The notes: a model not told the origin generated them from the letters alone. Positions 8,814 to 15,884 are shown, numbered from the stretch's first letter. The stretch is 19,913 bases of DNA from Faecalibacterium sp. UBA1819 (GCA_002315015.1 DCEX01000013.1:92623-112535), one strand, 5' to 3'. Made by a program: numbers and translations.

Positions 8814-9298
8814 CTAAAATGCTCCTTCAGCTCCTGCAAGGTGTTGAAAAATTTCACTTTCACACTTCTTGCATTAAAGTTAATTGCCATTGCCTTCGCC
8901 GCTTTTTCTGCCAGTTGAATTTCTTTTTCGGTCATATTTTCTGTTCCGTAAAAATAAATCTCCATGTTTGGCTGGCTTTTATAGCGCGGCACATGATGCA
9001 TACGCCCATGTATCCACCGAAAAAAAGGCAGTACACCGGGAATGCTGCGGTCTAACACCCGTTTTACAGGAGCAGCAAAACCGCCATAAATGCTTTTGCT
9101 GATAATAATGACTCGTTCTGTGACCGCTATGCGGCTTCCAATCATTTCGCTGCGGTCAGCCATGCAGCATTTTCCCGGCATTTTCAGCCAGCACTCAAAA
9201 CAGCCCTTGCATCGAACTGTTTTGGGCCCCGCATAAAAAAAGTCACCATCATCCAATGTGGAATCAAAATCCTGAATCATAAGCCTTCGCGCTTTCAT
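8810..9298 (-). CDS. Flavodoxin-family / NAD(P)H-dependent oxidoreductase-like protein
   Basis: A 162-residue protein resembling small Clostridia flavodoxin-family reductases. The landmarks are the cysteine segment CKGCFECWLKMPGKCCMAD (about residues 30-48), ISKSIYGGFAAPVKRVLDRSIPGVLPFF (middle) and the MHHVPRY motif (about 98-104). The usual N-terminal flavin phosphate loop (NGSPR type) is not evident, so FMN binding is less certain than in canonical members. GGAGGG lies about 7 nt before the ATG. It is the first gene of a two-gene unit with the membrane-associated relative that overlaps it by 4 nt. The pair probably forms one redox system, as both halves belong to related folds. No specific substrate can be assigned. 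Confidence 0.75.
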   Translation of the reverse strand: MKARRLMIQDFDSTLDDGDFFYAGPKTVRCKGCFECWLKMPGKCCMADRSEMIGSRIAVTERVIIISKSIYGGFAAPVKRVLDRSIPGVLPFFRWIHGRMHHVPRYKSQPNMEIYFYGTENMTEKEIQLAEKAAKAMAINFNARSVKVKFFNTLQELKEHFR

Positions 9299-9352
9299 AA
9301 AATCCCTCCGTCAAATCCATGCTATCGGAATGAATTGATCCTTTCATTCAAG

Positions 9353-9423
9353 AAAAAAATCACCCCAAACGGCGCGGTCAGATGGATTAAACGATTCATC
9401 AACCGCCCCGAAAGGAGTGATTT
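9353..9423 (-). promoter_or_regulatory. Extended leader hairpin ending in seven Ts, candidate attenuator
   Basis: Read on the minus strand, AAATCACTCC (9414-9423) pairs with GGGGTGATTT (9357-9366, one G-U). GGGGCGGT (9402-9409) pairs with ACCGCGCC (9371-9378, one mismatch). GATG (9397-9400) pairs with CATC (9381-9384). The structure ends in T7 (9353-9359), like an intrinsic terminator. It begins only a few nt after the predicted transcription start and ends about 55 nt before the start codon of the flavodoxin pair. No known riboswitch class was recognised. Confidence 0.55.
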
Positions 9424-9433
9424 ATACTTTCTT

Positions 9434-9439
9434 ATTGTA
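9434..9439 (-). promoter_or_regulatory. Extended -10 promoter of the flavodoxin-like pair
   Basis: On the minus strand TACAAT (9434-9439) is preceded by TGC, giving an extended -10 (TGnTACAAT). The -35 is weak (TTCCCA with 18-bp spacing). The predicted start is near 9427, about 130 nt before the start codon. Confidence 0.5.
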
Positions 9440-9490
9440 GCATATAACTGCCTTTTATGGGAAGTTACAAAAAACACAAAAATTCTCACG

Positions 9491-9521
9491 GAAAAGTGCT
9501 GTTGCTTTTACAAACAACACT
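9491..9521 (-). terminator. Terminator of nfnAB
   Basis: On the minus strand AGTGTTGTT (9513-9521) pairs with AACAGCACT (9495-9503), 9 bp with one G-U pair and a 9-nt loop, followed by TTTT. It lies about 55 bp downstream of the nfnB stop codon. Confidence 0.6.
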
Positions 9522-9574
9522 GCCATGCCGTTATGCCATCATTCCTATGCATAGCACCGCATATCGAATGAATT

Positions 9575-10972
9575 TTATTTTCCGTGTTTTTCTTTTAAGT
9601 AAGCGTCAATTGCCTTTGCCGCATGTTTACCTGCGCCCATCGCCAAAATAACCGTTGCCGCACCTGTTACCGCGTCACCGCCTGCATAAACTGCCTCGCG
9701 CGTGGTCAGGCCGTCATCACCGTTTGTAATAATGCAGCCATGCTTGTTGGTTTCCAAGCCGGGTGTGGTGGAGCGAATCAGCGGGTTGGGGCTGGTGCCG
9801 ATGGACATAACCATGCAGTCCACGTCCAAAGTAAAGGTTGCACCCTCCTTCGGCACAGGACGACGACGTCCCGAAGCGTCCGGCTCGCCCAGCTCCATCT
9901 CCTGGCACACCATGCCTTTGACATAGCCGTTTTCATCGCCCAGCACTTCAATGGGGTTGGAAAGCGTCTTAAAGATAATGCCCTCTTCCTCGGCATGTTC
10001 AATTTCCTCACGACGTGCGGGAAGCTCTTCCATGCCGCGGCGATAGACAATGTAGACGTTTTCTGCGCCCAAGCGCTTTGCACAGCGTGCAGCGTCCATG
10101 GCAACGTTGCCGCCGCCAACAATAGCCACATTTTTCGCGTGCTGAATCGGTGTTTTGGAATCGGGCTTATAAGCCTTCATCAAGTTGATACGGGTCAAGA
10201 ACTCATTGGCGGAATAAACGCCGTTCAGGCTCTCACCGGGAATGCCCATAAAGCGCGGCAAACCTGCGCCGGAACCGATAAACACAGCCTCATTGCCCAT
10301 GTCAAACAGCTCGTCAATGGTCAAGGTACGGCCAATGACAACGTCTGTTTCCACATCTACGCCGATTGCACGCAGGCCGTCAATCTCCTGACGCACAATT
10401 TCCTTGGGCAGACGGAACTCAGGAATGCCGTACACCAATACGCCGCCTGCGGTGTGCAGTGCTTCGTAAACCGTTACCTTATAGCCCATTTTTGCCAAGT
10501 CGCCGGCAGCGGTCAAGCCGCTGGGGCCCGAACCGATTACCGCTACCTTAATGCCGTTCTGCTCAGGCATTTTGGGCTTTTCGCTGGAGTGCTCACGGTG
10601 CCAATCGGCCACAAAGCGCTCCAAGCGGCCAATGCCGACAGGCTCGTGCTTAATGCCGCGCACACACTTGCCTTCGCACTGCGTTTCCTGCGGGCAAACA
10701 CGTCCGCACACAGCCGGAAGGGCGCTGGATGCGCTCAAAATTTCAAATGCGCCTTCCATATCTTCTTCGGCTACCTTACCGATGAAGGCGGGAATATCAA
10801 TGCCGACGGGGCATCCGTTCTGACAGGGCTTATGCTTGCAGTTCAGGCAGCGCTTTGCCTCCTCAACAGCCATCTCGTAAGTGTATCCCAGTGCAACTTC
10901 GTCAAAGTTTTTATTGCGCACCTCCGGGTCTTGTACCGGCATGGGGCATTTTTTCGGGTCCATGTTAGGCAT
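9575..10972 (-). CDS. nfnB: NfnB / glutamate-synthase small-subunit-like NADPH oxidoreductase
   Basis: A 465-residue flavoprotein of the GltA (glutamate synthase small chain) family. The N-terminus carries cysteines for two [4Fe-4S] clusters: Cys42, 45, 50, 54 and Cys89, 93, 99, 103. FAD binding is indicated by VAVIGSGPSGLTAA (about 143-156). A second Rossmann motif, VAIVGGGNVAMDAA, binds NAD(P)H, and AVYAGGDAVTGAATVILAMGAGK is the typical C-terminal FAD segment. The gene starts 1 nt after the nfnA stop, with GGAGG inside the nfnA end. Together with NfnA this matches the electron-bifurcating NADH-dependent reduced ferredoxin:NADP+ oxidoreductase, which couples ferredoxin and NADH oxidation to NADPH formation. 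No glutamate synthase large-subunit gene adjoins it, which favours Nfn over GltBD. Confidence 0.93.
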   Translation of the reverse strand: MPNMDPKKCPMPVQDPEVRNKNFDEVALGYTYEMAVEEAKRCLNCKHKPCQNGCPVGIDIPAFIGKVAEEDMEGAFEILSASSALPAVCGRVCPQETQCEGKCVRGIKHEPVGIGRLERFVADWHREHSSEKPKMPEQNGIKVAVIGSGPSGLTAAGDLAKMGYKVTVYEALHTAGGVLVYGIPEFRLPKEIVRQEIDGLRAIGVDVETDVVIGRTLTIDELFDMGNEAVFIGSGAGLPRFMGIPGESLNGVYSANEFLTRINLMKAYKPDSKTPIQHAKNVAIVGGGNVAMDAARCAKRLGAENVYIVYRRGMEELPARREEIEHAEEEGIIFKTLSNPIEVLGDENGYVKGMVCQEMELGEPDASGRRRPVPKEGATFTLDVDCMVMSIGTSPNPLIRSTTPGLETNKHGCIITNGDDGLTTREAVYAGGDAVTGAATVILAMGAGKHAAKAIDAYLKEKHGK

Positions 10973-10973
10973 G

Positions 10974-11816
10974 TTATTCTACCTCCTTTTTCAGCAGATT
11001 GCACTCTGCCTCACGCGCATGCTTTTCAAAGTCACGGTACATGCCGCCGCGGTGCATCGCTTCGTCAAAATCCACCAGATGGCCGTCAAAATCCGGGCCG
11101 TCTACACAGGCAAATTTTGTCTCGCCGCCCACGGTCAAACGGCATCCGCCGCACATGCCCGTGCCGTCAATCATGATGGGGTTCATAGAAACCATCGTTT
11201 TGATATTGTGCTTTTTCGTCAGCTCAGACACAAACTTCATCATAATGATGGGGCCAATGGCAATTACCTCATCGTACTGATTGCCTTCTTCAATCAATTT
11301 TTCCAGCGCGTTGGTGACAAGGCCCTTTTCGCCCCAGCTGCCGTCATCCGACATTTTCACCACACGGGTAGAAACCGCCTCAAACTCTTTTTCCAAAATT
11401 ACCAAGTCCTGATTGCGGAAGCCGATGATGCTGTGAACTTCGGCGCCCAGCTCATGCAGGCGCTTTGCCGTGGGGTAGGCAATGGCGCAGCCCACACCGC
11501 CGCCGACAACCGCTACTTTCTTCAAGCCATCCAAATGGCTGGGCATTCCGAGCGGACCCACAAAGTCTACTAAGCTGTCACCCACATTCAAAGTGTTCAG
11601 CTCCATCGTAGAGCCGCCGACAATCTGAAAGATAATGGTTACCGTGCCTTTTTCGCGGTCATAATCGGCAATGGTCAAAGGCACACGTTCGCCATCTTCC
11701 GATGCACGATAAATAATAAACTGGCCCGGCTGCGCCTTGCGCGCCACCAGCGGCGCCTCTACTACCATTTTGGTAACAGTGGGGTTTAACGCCTCTTTTT
11801 CTACAATTTTAAACAT
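10974..11816 (-). CDS. nfnA: NfnA / ferredoxin-NADP+ reductase-like [2Fe-2S] flavoprotein
   Basis: A 280-residue protein of the dihydroorotate dehydrogenase electron-transfer subunit (PyrK-like) family. FAD-binding beta-barrel residues come first, including RVPLTIADYD (about 44-53). The NAD-binding motif VAVVGGGVGCAIAYP (about 101-115) follows, then MIDGTGMCGGCR. The iron-sulfur motif is Asp217, Cys222, Cys225 and Cys237, matching the NfnA pattern in which one Asp and three Cys hold the [2Fe-2S] cluster. GGGAGG lies about 7 nt before the ATG. It forms a compact operon with nfnB. Its promoter overlaps the end of the upstream alcohol dehydrogenase gene. A sulfide dehydrogenase subunit annotation is possible, but adjacency to nfnB makes Nfn much more likely. 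Confidence 0.92.
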   Translation of the reverse strand: MFKIVEKEALNPTVTKMVVEAPLVARKAQPGQFIIYRASEDGERVPLTIADYDREKGTVTIIFQIVGGSTMELNTLNVGDSLVDFVGPLGMPSHLDGLKKVAVVGGGVGCAIAYPTAKRLHELGAEVHSIIGFRNQDLVILEKEFEAVSTRVVKMSDDGSWGEKGLVTNALEKLIEEGNQYDEVIAIGPIIMMKFVSELTKKHNIKTMVSMNPIMIDGTGMCGGCRLTVGGETKFACVDGPDFDGHLVDFDEAMHRGGMYRDFEKHAREAECNLLKKEVE

Positions 11817-11849
11817 ACTTTGCCTCCCTGATTACGGCTGAATAAATTC

Positions 11850-11887
11850 CGAAAAAGCGAAGCCGCTTGCACAGCTTCGCTTTTTCG
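11850..11887 (-). terminator. 14-bp hairpin between alcohol dehydrogenase and nfnA
   Basis: Perfect arms CGAAAAAGCGAAGC (11850-11863) and GCTTCGCTTTTTCG (11874-11887). On the minus strand the inner GC stem is followed by TTTTTCGG, so it can terminate the alcohol dehydrogenase transcript. Its first base also coincides with the predicted nfnA transcription start, so it may instead or additionally be the 5'-end hairpin of the nfnAB mRNA. Confidence 0.75.
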
Positions 11888-11893
11888 TAACCG

Positions 11894-11922
11894 ATTTTAA
11901 GTATTGGAAAATCAGAAGTCAA
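11894..11922 (-). promoter_or_regulatory. Sigma-A promoter of nfnAB, overlapping the upstream gene end
   Basis: On the minus strand TTGACT (11917-11922), 17-bp spacer, TAAAAT (11894-11899). The -35 lies within the last codons of the alcohol dehydrogenase gene. Transcription would start near 11887. Confidence 0.65.
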
Positions 11923-13123
11923 TATCCTTGTCGTAGTAAACAGCAGTCAACAGCTTCTCCATGTCCTCCTGGCTGGGCTGACGCGGGTTGGAACCTGTGC
12001 AAGCATCTGCAATTGCATTGGCAGCCACGTCATGCAGCTTGTCGTTGAACTCTTTCTCGTCAATGATGCTGACGTCGGCAATCACGCCGCCCTCGCCATA
12101 GTTCTTAATGGCAAGAGGAATGTTCAGCTGTTTGTTCATCTCGCGCAGCTCAGCTACCAGTGCATTCACCAGCTCCTCTGTGGTGTTGCCCGGCAGGTTG
12201 ATGAAGCGTGCAATCTCTGCATAGCGCTCAGCTGCTTCGGGATTCTTTGCGTTGTACTGAATGACCTTCGGCAGGTACATAGCGTTTGCCGCACCATGGA
12301 TGATGTGGCCGCCGCTGAATGCAGCACCGGTCTTGTGTGCCATGGAGTGAACAATGCCCAGCAATGCGTTGCTGAATGCCATACCGGCCAAGCATTGTGC
12401 GTCGTGCATACGGTCACGAGCATCCATATCGCCGTCATAAGATTTCTTCAAATCAGCATGAATCATCTTGATGGCATGCAGAGCCAGAGGATCGGTATAG
12501 TTGCAGTGCAATGTGGAAACATAAGCCTCAATTGCGTGAGTCATAGCATCCATACCGGTGTGAGCAGTCAGCTTCGGGGGCATTTTCTCAGCCAGCTCGG
12601 GGTCAACGATGGCCACGTCCGGCGTGATGTTGAAGTCTGCCAGAGGATATTTGATACCCTTGTCGTAATCAGTGATAACCGAGAAGGCCGTAACCTCGGT
12701 AGCAGTACCGGAAGTAGACGGAATGGCGCAGAAATGTGCTTTCTGGCGCAGCTCCGGGAAGCTGAACGGAGTGATCAGCTGCTCAAAGGTGCACTCGGGA
12801 TACTCATAGAATGCCCACATTGCCTTTGCTGCATCGATGGGGCTGCCGCCGCCCATTGCCACAATCCAATCCGGCTCAAATTTGCGCATAGCCTCTGCGC
12901 CTTTCATAACCGTAGTGACAGAAGGATCGGGCTCCACGTTCTCGAACAGCTCTACTTCCATGCCGGCTTCCTTCAGGTAAGCAACGGCGCGGTCCAAAAA
13001 GCCGAAGCGTCTCATGCTGCCGCCGCCGACAACAACGATTGCCTTTTTGCCCTTGAGGTTTTTCAGCTCTTCCAAGGAACCTTTTCCATGATACAAGTCA
13101 CGCGGTAAAGTAAAACGACCCAT
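11912..13123 (-). CDS. Iron-containing alcohol dehydrogenase
   Basis: A 403-residue group III (iron-dependent) alcohol dehydrogenase of usual length. The NAD(P)-binding motif GGGSPIDAAK starts at about residue 91, and PSTSGTATEVTAFSVI follows. The metal ligands are Asp192, His196 (GMDAMTHAIEAY), His259 and His273 (NALLGIVHSMAHKTGAAFSGGHIIHG). It interconverts aldehydes and alcohols with NAD(P)H, probably as a fermentative electron sink (ethanol or butanol type). The start at 13123 is chosen because GGAGG lies 9 nt upstream; a TTG three codons earlier overlaps this spacing. It is divergent from a LysR-type gene. A Rex-like site and several dyads lie in its upstream region. Cofactor and alcohol preference cannot be read from sequence alone. 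Confidence 0.95.
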   Translation of the reverse strand: MGRFTLPRDLYHGKGSLEELKNLKGKKAIVVVGGGSMRRFGFLDRAVAYLKEAGMEVELFENVEPDPSVTTVMKGAEAMRKFEPDWIVAMGGGSPIDAAKAMWAFYEYPECTFEQLITPFSFPELRQKAHFCAIPSTSGTATEVTAFSVITDYDKGIKYPLADFNITPDVAIVDPELAEKMPPKLTAHTGMDAMTHAIEAYVSTLHCNYTDPLALHAIKMIHADLKKSYDGDMDARDRMHDAQCLAGMAFSNALLGIVHSMAHKTGAAFSGGHIIHGAANAMYLPKVIQYNAKNPEAAERYAEIARFINLPGNTTEELVNALVAELREMNKQLNIPLAIKNYGEGGVIADVSIIDEKEFNDKLHDVAANAIADACTGSNPRQPSQEDMEKLLTAVYYDKDIDF

Positions 13124-13201
13124 GATACACAACCTCCATTATAACCGGCTTTCGCCGGAAAATTCAAAAAAATTGAAGATTCGGAAGAATTCCTTCCGAC
13201 C

Positions 13202-13219
13202 TTGATAAAAGCTTATCAT
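13202..13219. promoter_or_regulatory. Rex-like palindrome TTGATAAAAGCTTATCAT
   Basis: The sequence matches the Rex operator layout TTGTTAA-N4-TTAACAA with symmetric T-to-A changes at the fourth positions and one end mismatch. Rex senses NADH/NAD+ and represses fermentative dehydrogenases in Firmicutes. Location upstream of an alcohol dehydrogenase supports the idea. A generic dyad in AT-rich DNA remains possible. Confidence 0.35.
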
Positions 13220-13231
13220 ATATCAAAATAT

Positions 13232-13260
13232 TTGACAAATATTTAATTTGCATGTATGAT
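13232..13260 (+). promoter_or_regulatory. Sigma-A promoter, plus strand, likely for the LysR gene
   Basis: TTGACA (13232-13237), 17-bp spacer, TATGAT (13255-13260). It lies about 200 nt before the LysR start. A second candidate, TTGACA (13339-13344) with 16-bp spacing to TATCAG (13361-13366), lies nearer the gene but has a poorer -10. Confidence 0.6.
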
Positions 13261-13462
13261 ATTCCAAAAAAGAATAACTAAAGATTACTATTGGGCATAA
13301 CCACAAGAACACAAACATAAAATTATGCGTTTTCACCATTGACAAACCAAATTTCCCCGATATCAGGCATTTCATAGGGCATTTTGGAAAACAAAGGAAT
13401 GTACAGATTTTTCGTCAGCGGAAAATTTCAGCTTTTCAGAAATCCCCTAGTTAGGAGGAATC

Positions 13463-14368
13463 ATGGAACTTTCACAACTTCGCTATGTGGTGACCGTCGC
13501 CGACCTCGGTTCGATCAGCGCGGCCGCCCGGCATTTATATGTTGGCCAGCCCAGCCTTTCCAAAAGCATCAAAGAGCTGGAAAACGAATTGGGCCGGCCC
13601 TTGTTTCGGCGCACAGCCCGCGGCGTAGAGCTAACCCCCAGCGGGCGCGATTTTCTGTCGCACGCACGCAGTATCGTCGCCCAGATGGATGCTGTCACCG
13701 AGCTGTACCGCCCCCCGCAAAACAACAGTCTGCGCCTTTCGGTGTGCGTTCCATGCGCCAGCTATGTTTCCCATGCTTATTTTCGCTGGGCGGGCCGTGC
13801 AGCCAAGCAGGACTTCCGTTTGCAATATCGGGAAACCACCAGCTTTTCCGCCATGGATGCCGTTGTTGCAGAGGAGGCTCAGGTGGGCATTGTGCGCTAT
13901 CCGGTGGCACGCGCCGATTATTCCGAAGGGCTTGTCGGCTCACGCGGGCTTCACTTGGCTCCGCTTTGGGATTACCATATGGTGGTTTTGGTGCAAAACG
14001 CACATCCTCTGGCCGCTGCGGGGCGTATTTGTCCTGAACAGCTCGCCCCTTTCACGGAGATTTCTCACGGCAATTTAACCCCCATCGTACCGCCCGATGA
14101 AAGCGACCTATCGCACGAAAAAGAGGGCGGCGCGATGCTGATTTACGACCGCGCGGGAGAGTTTGACGCTTTGCGGCATATGGCAGGGGCTTATATTTGG
14201 GCCAGCCCTGTTCCGGCTGAAATTTTAGCACGGCAAGAGCTTTGTGCCCTTTCCTGCGAAGATGCCCCGCTTTATCGCGACAGCCTCATTTGGAAAGGCC
14301 ATCTTTCGTCCCAAGCGGCTGCCTTCGCCGACGAAGTGCGCAAAGTAATCCATGAGCTGATGGAGTAA
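13463..14368 (+). CDS. LysR-family transcriptional regulator
   Basis: A 301-residue LysR-type regulator of typical length. The winged helix-turn-helix covers about residues 1-60 (LRYVVTVADLGSISAAARHLYVGQPSLSKSI; LFRRTARGVELTPSG). A substrate-binding-like effector domain follows from about residue 90. TAGGAGG lies about 6 nt before the ATG. It is divergent from the iron alcohol dehydrogenase gene, the classical arrangement in which a LysR protein controls its divergent neighbour. A T-N11-A dyad lies between them. The inducer is unknown and the target assignment is inferred. Its stop codon is separated by 1 nt from the stop of the converging gene. Confidence 0.9.
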   Translation: MELSQLRYVVTVADLGSISAAARHLYVGQPSLSKSIKELENELGRPLFRRTARGVELTPSGRDFLSHARSIVAQMDAVTELYRPPQNNSLRLSVCVPCASYVSHAYFRWAGRAAKQDFRLQYRETTSFSAMDAVVAEEAQVGIVRYPVARADYSEGLVGSRGLHLAPLWDYHMVVLVQNAHPLAAAGRICPEQLAPFTEISHGNLTPIVPPDESDLSHEKEGGAMLIYDRAGEFDALRHMAGAYIWASPVPAEILARQELCALSCEDAPLYRDSLIWKGHLSSQAAAFADEVRKVIHELME

Positions 14369-14369
14369 G

Positions 14370-15326
14370 TTAAGCCGCCTTCTCCGGCTGCATCGGAGCA
14401 AACACAGCCACGCTGGGGTCAGTGCCATACAGCAGGGTGCTTTTTTGATACACGGCTGTTTTTTCCAAAAGCAGCTCCCGCTGTTGATAATCCGCTACAA
14501 AGTATTGGTTCAAAATTGCTTCCTGCTTTTCACCGCGCTGGTCATCCTCTGCCTCTGCCAAAGCCTTTACCTCCGCTTCGGGCACTCTGCGCAGTGAACC
14601 GCGCGTTTCCATCGCTTCGGTGCTGACGCCGTAGCTGTCAAAGGAAGCATTTTCTTTCTGTGCAATTTCATACGTTGCAATCAGCGTGTCAATCAGCCAT
14701 TGGCGATATCCTTTTTCATCAGCATCCGGCAAAGCGCCGTTGAAAAACAACGCACAAAGCTCCACAGCTGCCCCTTCGGGAACGGCTTCATCCGACATTT
14801 CCGGGTAGAACACCGCGTCTTTTCCAAACAAAGGCTTGTCGCTGTCCTGATAAAAAATCATTGTTGCACTGTCCATTCCCAGCGCGCGGAACTGTGCGTA
14901 AACGTCCTGCGTTAAAAACCCATTACGCAATTTCCAGTTGACGCGGTTGTATGCATTGATACCGCTGTCGGTTTCAATGGCTTTTGTGGTATACACTTGC
15001 CCATTGCTTCGATATGCCAAAAACTTTGTGTCCTGTTTTCCGGTTTGATACACCGGGCAGACATAGCGGTTGGTTCCATCCCAGAACCCGTAAGAGCCCG
15101 GGGCCACCACATAACGTTCCTCGGGGAATTGTTCATCGAAAAAGCGCTGAAGCGATTTTTCCGTCCACCACAGGCTGACGGGATTGCCTTGAATAAAATC
15201 CACCACCATAAAAAGTCCTAAAATAATGCCGATTGCGGCCAGGGCGGCCAAAACACGAGTGGCCTTATTTCTGGGAACCTTCCATGCAGGCCATGTGATT
15301 TTTACTTGTTTGATATTCCACATCAT
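14370..15326 (-). CDS. Membrane-anchored protein of unknown function in the ECF sigma operon
   Basis: A 318-residue protein. A positively charged N-terminus is followed by one transmembrane helix (about residues 24-45, VLAALAAIGIILGLFMVVDF). The rest is probably extracytoplasmic and charged, with no catalytic signature I recognise. The segment after the helix (QGNPVSLWWTEKSLQRFFDEQFP) weakly recalls Bacillus YfjL-like proteins, at low confidence. The start lies 3 nt after the anti-sigma stop (TGA GCA ATG). The Shine-Dalgarno AAAGG is inside the preceding gene, so translation is probably coupled. As third gene behind an ECF sigma and its anti-sigma, it may modulate or execute the envelope response; this is inference. 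Confidence 0.85.
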   Translation of the reverse strand: MMWNIKQVKITWPAWKVPRNKATRVLAALAAIGIILGLFMVVDFIQGNPVSLWWTEKSLQRFFDEQFPEERYVVAPGSYGFWDGTNRYVCPVYQTGKQDTKFLAYRSNGQVYTTKAIETDSGINAYNRVNWKLRNGFLTQDVYAQFRALGMDSATMIFYQDSDKPLFGKDAVFYPEMSDEAVPEGAAVELCALFFNGALPDADEKGYRQWLIDTLIATYEIAQKENASFDSYGVSTEAMETRGSLRRVPEAEVKALAEAEDDQRGEKQEAILNQYFVADYQQRELLLEKTAVYQKSTLLYGTDPSVAVFAPMQPEKAA

Positions 15327-15329
15327 TGC

Positions 15330-15884
15330 TCAACCTTTCTTTTTTCCGAATGCAAATTTCAGTAATGCACCTACTAAACCTCCAAGCGCCAGCATGATAA
15401 GCAGCATCATGCCGTTTGTCACGGAATCATACACATACCCGAACACGGAATTGGCATTCAGCCAACCATTCCAAAACGCGTTGCCGATACGCCCCAGCGT
15501 GAGCAAAATTAAAATGGCCGCCCATGCAATGGGCATATTTTTTTTGCCGAAGATAAAATAGGTTGCCATGCCGACGGCCGGCATCCACCATAAAATGTAA
15601 ATGCTGCTGGAAAGCATAAATGTGCCAATGCTTCCCGCCACAGCAAAGCCGATTGCATACAGCAAAAAGCTTCGTTTTACTTTTCGAATCGTTTTCATAT
15701 CATCCTCATAAGAAATTTCCGGCGAAAGCCCGCTGTGCTGATACGCTCTGCAAGCTTCGCACTCTTTTAAATGTTCTTCTACCAGCTGACAAGTATCTTC
15801 ACTTGCCACCCCATCATTGACAAGCGGTATCAAATCCTGATAAACGTCACAAGAAAGCCGCTTTGTCTGTTTTTCATGGTCCAT
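15330..15884 (-). CDS. Zinc-finger transmembrane anti-sigma factor
   Basis: A 184-residue protein. The N-terminal zf-HC2-type domain has Cys12 and the HxxxCxxC motif (His38, Cys42, Cys45), characteristic of zinc-associated anti-sigma factors. About four hydrophobic segments follow (residues about 70-175, such as FLLYAIGFAVAGSIGTFML and MLLIMLALGGLVGALL). It should hold the cognate ECF sigma factor inactive at the membrane until a signal arrives. The start at 15884 is supported by GGGAG 7 nt upstream. It lies 77 bp after the sigma gene and directly before the membrane-anchored third gene. The sensed signal is unknown. Confidence 0.88.
   Translation of the reverse strand: MDHEKQTKRLSCDVYQDLIPLVNDGVASEDTCQLVEEHLKECEACRAYQHSGLSPEISYEDDMKTIRKVKRSFLLYAIGFAVAGSIGTFMLSSSIYILWWMPAVGMATYFIFGKKNMPIAWAAILILLTLGRIGNAFWNGWLNANSVFGYVYDSVTNGMMLLIMLALGGLVGALLKFAFGKKKG

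Larger units (their letters stand above)
13124..13462. promoter_or_regulatory. Divergent control region between alcohol dehydrogenase and LysR genes
   Basis: A 339-bp gene-free region. From the dehydrogenase side it holds CCGGC-TTTC-GCCGG (13145-13158), TTCAA-N5-TTGAA (13163-13177), TCGGAAG-N5-CTTCCGA (13181-13199) and a Rex-like palindrome (13202-13219). Two plus-strand promoter candidates follow. No clear minus-strand promoter was found. The best candidate is TTGTCA at 13233-13238, with a weak TAAGCT -10 at 13210-13215. Confidence 0.65.

Noticed and set aside
9353..9423. Fluoride or guanidine riboswitch for the flavodoxin leader
   Set aside because: Compared by eye with the consensus cores as I remember them; the expected loops and pseudoknot partners are not visible.
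9335..9571. 78-codon plus-strand frame between the flavodoxin and nfnB genes
   Set aside because: It crosses the leader hairpin and the nfnB terminator, lacks a ribosome site, and has no recognisable protein features.
9623..11176. 517-codon plus-strand open frame
   Set aside because: Antisense shadow of nfnB and part of nfnA, codon-aligned with nfnB; both real genes have full sets of cofactor motifs.
9575..11816. Assignment as glutamate synthase (GltBD)
   Set aside because: No large subunit gene is adjacent, and the partner has the Asp plus three Cys [2Fe-2S] motif of NfnA.
12032..13108. 358-codon plus-strand open frame
   Set aside because: Codon-aligned antisense shadow of the iron alcohol dehydrogenase gene.
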